40,000 nucleotides of DNA from the NCBI RefSeq assembly GCF_964340395.1, contig NC_135560.1:9580098-9620097 (forward strand). The letters are read 5' to 3'. The position numbers were made by a program, and so were the translations under genes. Shown in pieces: positions 33,889 to 40,000 of this stretch. The number at the start of each line of letters is the position of its first letter. Position 1 is the first letter of the stretch. The notes beneath the pieces are model-generated. The model did not search any database and was not told the origin of the DNA. It saw nothing but the letters and a program-made list of their open reading frames with translations. This DNA is from Glandiceps talaboti (taxonomy: Eukaryota; Hemichordata; Enteropneusta; Spengelidae).

Positions 33889-35276
33889 AATTGTACGTTT
33901 TCAAATATATAACGACCAACCATGTCTGAACCAAATCTCGGTAATTTATATAGTACTGTCATGATGAAAAGTTGGGGGTTTCGACAGCATTTAAAAAAAA
34001 CCCATACATGTCAAGTGAATTGGGTTAATGTCTTCTTTTTTTTGCGGAAAGTGGTGAAAAATGCATTCCCAAAAATGTAAATGACAATAAGGATATATGC
34101 AGTGTTTGGACCACGTTGATGTTCACTTAATTTCATTCAAATCAGGGCGTCTGTTTAAAAGCGGCGTTACCTGGAGTCGAAGCTGTCACATGACTACAAT
34201 GTGAATTAATTACACGAGAAGCCACAACGCTCAGTGACGAATACTTTGATATATTACACGGGGATGTAGATAAGGGCCAGTGGCTGGCAAAACAATCGCC
34301 TACTCTACAACACTTTTTCAAAATTCTTTGTCTCGACCAGGATATTTCCATAGTAGGCAGATTGATGGGTCTCGTATCCAGATATTAACACCTTCTTTTC
34401 ACTTTTAAAATCAACTATGTCCCCCCTGCATGGTGTATTTTTAGACTAGTTTCTAGGTTTCTGTTAAATTTGGTCTCTTCGTTTGCCATCATCATAGTCC
34501 TTGCCAATCGCATTATTAGTATTACCAGTAATCAATTTCCAGACGAATGCACCTCTCAAAGGCCATATACGGAATCCTTATCTATTCTTGTCGTTATTTA
34601 TAATGTCCATTACATTGATATTTCTTCCAAGACACACAATTCGTCAAATAATCTCCCGCGATTATCAGATCCATAATTAACTTGATACATTGTCTGGGTA
34701 GTAGACTATACGGTAGTTTTTGCAATATGCCATCACAGCTTTTATATAATGGTGAATGTGGTCGATAGCGTATAATTGGTACATCTTGGCAGATGTTTAT
34801 AGGGCCCTATGTCCACAAGTAACGTACTTGTTTGCGATACCGATGATAAGGGGTATGCTTTCACAGTGATGCAATTACAATCAGATATCAGATTACATTC
34901 AAAGATGTTATGTATATAGCATAAAACGTCACCATAAATCTTAATATTTCTGTTTTTCAATTCTTTTCTTACTTTTAAATTTCCAACGACTTGATAATAC
35001 GTTACTAATTCCAAAATAAGAGCTACTGTAATGCTTGGTGATTTATTACATTTGAAGAGGTCCAAGTTCGATTATACGTAAATATAATGAAATTTATTCC
35101 GACATGGAGTAATGATCCGAAAGACCGGAGTTGGGAATAGCCGTGTGTCGTCGTCGCGTGTCAACAAAGTGATGAAGTATACCGTTTGACCAACGTCGTT
35201 ATTTGCATAATAGTTATGGACAATGCTGGCTTTTTTGAACTTCTTGTAAGTTATGGGTCGTCATCTCTTTACTTTT

Positions 35277-35331
35277 GTTTGTTTGTTTGTTTGTTTGTTT
35301 GTTTGTTTGTTTGTTTGTTTGCTTGTTTGTT
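35277..35331 (+). repeat. (GTTT)n microsatellite
   Basis: About 13 units with one GCTT variant near the right end. It is followed by a short GTTC/ATTC tract (35330-35353) and then by the 38-bp core of the GTAT array. Confidence 0.96.
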
Positions 35332-35369
35332 CGTTCAGTCATTCATTCATTCAAGTTTAATAGAGCAAG

Positions 35370-35407
35370 TCACTCCTCTGTGAACATCCCGAACTATCGG
35401 TTGATAT
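35370..35407 (+). repeat. 38-bp core beside GTAT array, copy 1
   Basis: It begins TCACTCCTCTGTGAACATCC and ends GAACTATCGGTTGATAT, identical to the reverse strand of 26002-26039 except for one C/T. After a 20-bp linker it leads into the GTAT array. Sequence upstream of the core is not shared, so the homologous block is sharply bounded on that side. Confidence 0.8.
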
Positions 35408-35426
35408 ATACGACGAAACCCAGTCT

Positions 35427-35698
35427 GTGTGTGTATATGTGTATGTATGTATGTATGTATGTATGTGTGTGTGTATGTATGTATGTATGTATGTATGTAT
35501 GTATGTATGTATGTATGTATGTATGTATGTATGTATGTATGTATGTATGTATGTATGTATGTATGTATGTATGTATGTATGTATGTATGTATGTATGTAT
35601 GTATGTATGTATGTATGTATGTATGTATGTATGTATGTATGTATGTATGTATGTATGTATGTATGTATGTATGTATGTATGTATGTGTGTGTGTGTGT
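35427..35698 (+). repeat. (GTAT)n microsatellite
   Basis: After an initial TGTATATGTGTATG segment and a short GTGT insert, GTAT runs uninterrupted for about 210 bp (35472-35684), the longest pure array in the window. It then passes into GTGTGT. Such purity suggests active slippage and recent expansion. The long frames across it are artefacts. Confidence 0.97.
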
Positions 35699-35779
35699 CT
35701 GTCTGTGTGTCTGTGTGTCTGTCTGTCTGTCTGTCTGTCTGTGTGTCTGTCTGTCTGTCTGTCTGTCTGTCTTTCTCTC

Positions 35780-35780
<1 letters not shown>
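35699..35780 (+). repeat. (CTGT)n / (CTGTGT)n microsatellite
   Basis: CTGT units mixed with GTGT inserts, ending in a CTTTCTCTCT edge. The same unit types form the array at 18145-18256, but there they stand to the left of GTAT, whereas here they stand to its right. Confidence 0.96.

Positions 35781-35785
<5 letters not shown>

Positions 35786-35860
<75 letters not shown>
35786..35860. repeat. (TA)37 dinucleotide microsatellite
   Basis: An uninterrupted TA run of 75 bp between the CTGT block and a short (GTGTCT)n block (35861-35891). Length in an assembly is unreliable for tracts of this type. Confidence 0.97.
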
Positions 35861-35863
<3 letters not shown>

Positions 35864-35891
35864 GTCTGTGTGTCTGTGTGTCTGTGTGTGT

Positions 35892-38832
35892 GAGCGAACT
35901 AAAGATTAGAAAATTATCAAGAATGGAAGTTCTATCAATGACGTGACATTAAACCAGTAAACCACTGGAGAACCACGAATGAGCAACTCTCGTCTTCATC
36001 AGTCAATTCACAATGTAGAATCACCAACGACTACATTGTTCTAAATCTACCTTGAATGGTAATGTCTTGCGCAGTTTGCTTGATACACATAGAAGTAGGA
36101 CAGTTTGTAAATGATACATTCACTTATATTTAGCAGCAGGCCAAAACAGTATTAAATATTCACTGACTAGAGAAACAGATATCGCATTTACTCTCGGGCA
36201 TATCGTACCGTTGCCCAGCTTGGCAAAGTAACGGTTCAGTCTCATATAATGACAAACGTACTTAGCACAGTCTATATGTTAAATGAACGTTGATTATTCG
36301 ATTTCATTAGTTCTCAGATTGTCTGTTGGTTAGCTTGTTTTTTTTATATATATTTAATTTAAAATCAAGTTATGGCTTGTGTTATACTATGGCATGTTCC
36401 TGTTGCTGTGGTTTATGGTGGTTTATGTTACAATGGGTGGTTTGAAATGATTTCTAGGAGGATTTGGAATCGAATATTTTTATTCTTATCTTATCTTGAT
36501 TTTGTTCGAAACGTTATTGCGATAGGCTTGGTGTGAGAAATATCAGGTCTGCGTCACACCGACGTGACCACCAACGGTGAAGCCACTGTTGACTTGCAGT
36601 GATATTCTTCTTAATTTGGCGTCGAAGCTGAACGCCATATACATTTGTACAGATAGTATGTAAATATCAGAGGTTAACGTGACGTGCAAGTATTTTTTTT
36701 GCATTGGTGCAGTTCCTGTCGTCATGGTAACAGATAGACGCTCAAACTTCAGTTCCGTGTCAAATTCGTAATGTATTAGTGATTTTGCTTGGCCAAAAGT
36801 TCAAAAGTCATCAAACATGGCGATGACTGGAACCTTAGACAATATTTTTAGAGTGTTGTTTTTTCAGGTGTGGACATTAAAATGACGAGTGTTAGTTATA
36901 TGGAATGAATAACACTATGTGATGCTGTATTGCTTTGACTAACAAACATGAGAGGTTGTACAGTGACATGAACTAGTTGGAACTTTATTATGAACTCGCA
37001 CTTCAAATCTGAAATAAATTTATATGTTTGGGTATTTAGCACAATATTCAAAATACTACGCAAAGTCGTTGCACTTCCTCGGGCCAAGAGAAGGTTTTTG
37101 TGTTACAGCAATACAGTATACAAAGTGAAGTTCAAAGATAGTTTGTTAATAAATGCGTTTCATTGGTGTGTTGTTGTCATTTCTATCTAAGGTACTCCGA
37201 TACTAGTTGCTCCCTGTGGTTTTAAATCATGTCGATATCGAACGTCATCTAGAAATAGACATTGTAAGTCGATAGTACACCCTTCTTCTATATTTCCCAG
37301 ACAATTTATGAAAAGTGTTATCAACTCAAGTTCCTAGATTATTACACTCATAGATTGCATCTAATTAGTTGAAGAGTGTTCCGTACTTGTTAAAAAAAAC
37401 TTCATACTTTTCCCAGGAAAGGAAAAGGCTTCATTATTGCCAAGTCATTGAAGAATATAATTGACGAAAGGGGAAGACAGGTTTTGATTTTTAATATCTT
37501 ACACTGGCGAAGCTTTCATAAGAACAAAGCTTTGTAAATATATACGCCGCTATCTATGATATCCGAACCCGTGAAAATAGCATGAAGTGATCGAAATTCC
37601 ATTGAAAATGTGTAATTGCGGTAAATGGAAAGCCAGGCGATCTGAAGAGGTTTTCAGGTTTACAATCAGAAAGGGAATTCAAATCGATGGTTGTTTACCA
37701 CGGATCAGCATGCATACTAGTTGGGCGAATTGCGGTGTTCATTAGGTGCAGAGGATTAACAAAGACTGAGAGTCGTTGAAATAACCCCCTCACTGTATTC
37801 TCCCATTATAACCACAGGGGTATAATAACTTCGAAACAATCAAAACGACCTAACGACGGAACTGCCCTCAGAGTTCATCGATGTATTACTTTCATATCTA
37901 ATTTTCGACTTAGTTATACCGAGATAGCTTGGAAATCAAATAGAACCCTGTCTTAACGCCCAAACAATGAAAAAAAAAATTCTCCGTGATTTAATCCGTC
38001 ATAAATAACCGTCGCGAAGTGTTTACAATTTCAGTGTATTTTGTCGTCAGTTTCTGAAGCGTAGCCAATTTCCCTGGAAATTACATCATTAGCTATGACA
38101 TAAAAGAAAAAATCGAATGATTCTTTGTCCAAATTCAAGGCTTATAACACGGATAAAATCTCCCAAATCTCATAGACAAACTTCGCTTCGTAATAAAAGC
38201 ATATTTTGGCCATCAGAATTATATAGCTTGTATTATTTTTTTAAGATCATGACAAAAAAAACTCCATTTGTGACTTGCGTGATAGAATTGTTTGAAGTTA
38301 TGCTGTAAAGTTCTTCCTGAATACATTGAACACAATAATGTTGTGTGAATATGTATATATCCATTGAAAAGGACTCCACACGTTGGAATATATATTCATC
38401 TGATACAATTCAATGGGGTTTTTTGTCTATGGTTAAAGCTATCTTTTTAGTTTAAGGAGAACACCACTCCAGGAAATCAAGACATTTTCTTAATCTTTGG
38501 ATCCTGGAGTGTATTATTGATCTTACACCATTCACTTACATTACACGCGATTGCCGAGATAAAGCAAGTTTAAACTTGTTCCTTATTCATTGTTTAGTAG
38601 AGGTCCTTCTCATGGGCTCGGTAGATAGGCGTATGTAATAGCAGAACACAAAATTTAATATGCATGACTTCAAATCATCTTAAGGTAAAATAATCATGCC
38701 AAAAATGTTTTATTACCTGGAGTGACGTACTCATTTATACAATTTATTTATTTACTCTACTACTATTGTCTTCAAAATCTTCCAAAAGTTACTTAAAGTG
38801 CTGCAGTAATTTGCTGCAGTTGTTCGATTCTA
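35892..38832. other. Non-coding unique stretch
   Basis: No gene supported; the longest frame is about 66 codons. A 10-bp tandem pair (GTGGTTTATG, 36408-36427) and the foldback fragment at 38459-38511 are the only structures noted. Confidence 0.5.
38459..38511. repeat. Foldback fragment with perfect 10-bp stem
   Basis: CACTCCAGGA (38465-38474) pairs exactly with TCCTGGAGTG (38502-38511) over a 27-nt loop. The left arm and part of the loop recur at 33865-33888, so this is likely a copy of a small palindromic repeat family and not a unique hairpin. Confidence 0.6.
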
Positions 38833-38946
38833 ACATACATGCGCATCCCGGGGTCCCATGCTATGAACACCTAACAAGGGACGCTCACACATACATGCGC
38901 ACCCCGGGGTCCCATGTTATGAACACCTATAACAAGGGACGCTCAC
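38833..38946 (+). repeat. 56-bp tandem duplication
   Basis: Copy 1 (38833-38888, 56 bp) and copy 2 (38889-38946, 58 bp) both start ACATACATGCGCAYCCCGGG and end AAGGGACGCTCAC. They differ by two C/T transitions and a 2-bp TA insertion in copy 2. The unit is distinctly GC- and CpG-rich compared with its AT-rich surroundings. It contains CCCGGG in copy 1 and CCCCGGGG in copy 2. Confidence 0.95.
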
Positions 38947-40000
38947 ACAAAGTTTTGTTTTTCAACAAAAACTTGCATGATTTACTAAATATTTTTCATC
39001 TGAGTGAACTCTGGCCACATACAAATAAGCCACACTCAATGTGGTGATTGGAATTCGCGATGGTCTTAAATAATAATGGCGACTTTACGCATCATCTTTG
39101 TCAACAAGCAAACAGCACTTCATTTGGACATGCGCATTGGACGACCAATAAACTTTAAGTGACACGGCCTGTAATTTTGGTCCTATTTTCAGCTTTCAGC
39201 TAAAGTCAAAATGTATCAAATTTTAAAACTGACGTGATACCCACTAAACCTTAATTAACTGGAAGCACAAGTCCAATTCCACATTGGGATAGAGGGGTTT
39301 ATGTGTGCAAAAATGCTTATTTTAGTAACCAAGATTGTGGCGTTTTTCGAATTTTTTAGTAACCACTAAATTATGTCATTACATCATTTTATAATTCTTA
39401 GTGATTTCTCTATCAGTTGTTAGACAAGATTCATCATGTTTTATAACTAGTTGGAATATGGTCAGTATACTTCGAGGTAAAAGAAAAGTAATCATCAAAA
39501 ACCCACATAGTTACATAGTGTTCCCCTTTAACTGACAAAGATTTGACAATTTTTACGGTAAAATCAAGTAAAAAGAAACCAATGCGTATCTTCTGTACTT
39601 GTCACGTGTCAGACCAATACAAGATATATACTTTGCATTAACAATGTTAGTAAGGCTTGAGCCAAACGATAATAATAAAAATATAGTAAGTAAAGTATAA
39701 TAAGTAATAATGTATTAGGTTTTGCCGAGCCAGACGACATCCTGTTTCAGCTGACATTGTTTGTATTGTTTGTATTGAAGTTTGAGGCACCCAGCGTTTT
39801 GTACACTCAAGTAAAAACCGTACCAAATGTTCCTAAAAGGGCATACATTATACGTACCACAGTGTACAGACTTTGAGGCTACGTGGACCACATATTGAAG
39901 GGGCACGTGACAGATCTTAACGCTTTTATATGTTAGTTTTGTTTCTTATTGAAATATGTGTAATCATTACCACGAGATCTGTACCATTGCAGTTAGGCAA
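38947..40000. other. Non-coding unique AT-rich DNA
   Basis: No gene or sizeable repeat seen. A/T-rich degenerate runs (39660-39715) and a 9-bp near-tandem TTTGTATTG (about 39760-39777) are present. Confidence 0.5.

Larger units (their letters stand above)
26040..35276. other. Long non-coding stretch
   Basis: No supportable gene in 9.2 kb. The longest frames are 111 codons (27582-27917), 113 codons (28133-28474) and 107 codons on the minus strand (34742-35065). None shows a domain, repeated motif or splice context. Short tracts are (TTTTG)n at 29259-29289 and C11 at 29641-29651. Hairpins lie at 26297-26339, 28685-28735 and 31066-31127. A repeat fragment at 33865-33888 matches one at 38459-38487. 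Confidence 0.5.

Overview
The window reads as non-coding DNA from a eukaryotic nuclear genome. It is clearly AT-rich, and no stretch looks like a conserved protein, rRNA or tRNA gene. The longest open frames outside simple repeats are 102-113 codons. Assuming about 37% GC, a stop is expected about every 15 codons, so a few frames of this length are expected by chance in 80 kb of strand. There is no operon-like packing and no Shine-Dalgarno-led frame. Several long microsatellites, minisatellites, a MITE-like element and other inverted repeats are present. This fits an intergenic stretch or a very large intron of an invertebrate animal, perhaps marine. The phylum cannot be fixed from the sequence alone.

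Layout. 1-1.25 kb is unique sequence. 1.25-1.57 kb is a compound array (GTAT, ACGT, GT/GC) with almost unbroken purine-pyrimidine alternation. 1.75-2.48 kb holds two clusters of a G-rich degenerate repeat, directly followed by a 244-bp TA-flanked MITE-like element (2504-2747). 3.50-3.71 kb is a decamer minisatellite. 3.7-10.2 kb is mostly unique AT-rich DNA with a few hairpins. An (AAAC)n array lies at 10.2 kb and a (CA)n array at 13.5 kb, with one weak candidate terminal exon near 12.8 kb. 18.15-18.57 kb is a large compound microsatellite.

21.0-22.2 kb contains an inverted pair of a dispersed repeat. A 40-bp minisatellite follows (22.26-22.50 kb), then a (TA)43 array and a 127-bp foldback with 36-bp arms. 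25.64-26.0 kb is a (CATA)n array and 35.28-35.89 kb a second large compound array. These two share a 38-bp non-repetitive sequence at the same side of the GTAT tract but in opposite orientation, so they are probably copies of one mobile or recurrent unit. 38.83-38.95 kb is a 56-bp tandem duplication.

No genes work together here. The interest lies in repeat biology: a shared core that comes with GTAT microsatellites, foldback elements, and an ACGT array that may be the CpG-intact ancestor of neighbouring GTAT repeats. I found no convincing new protein-based system.
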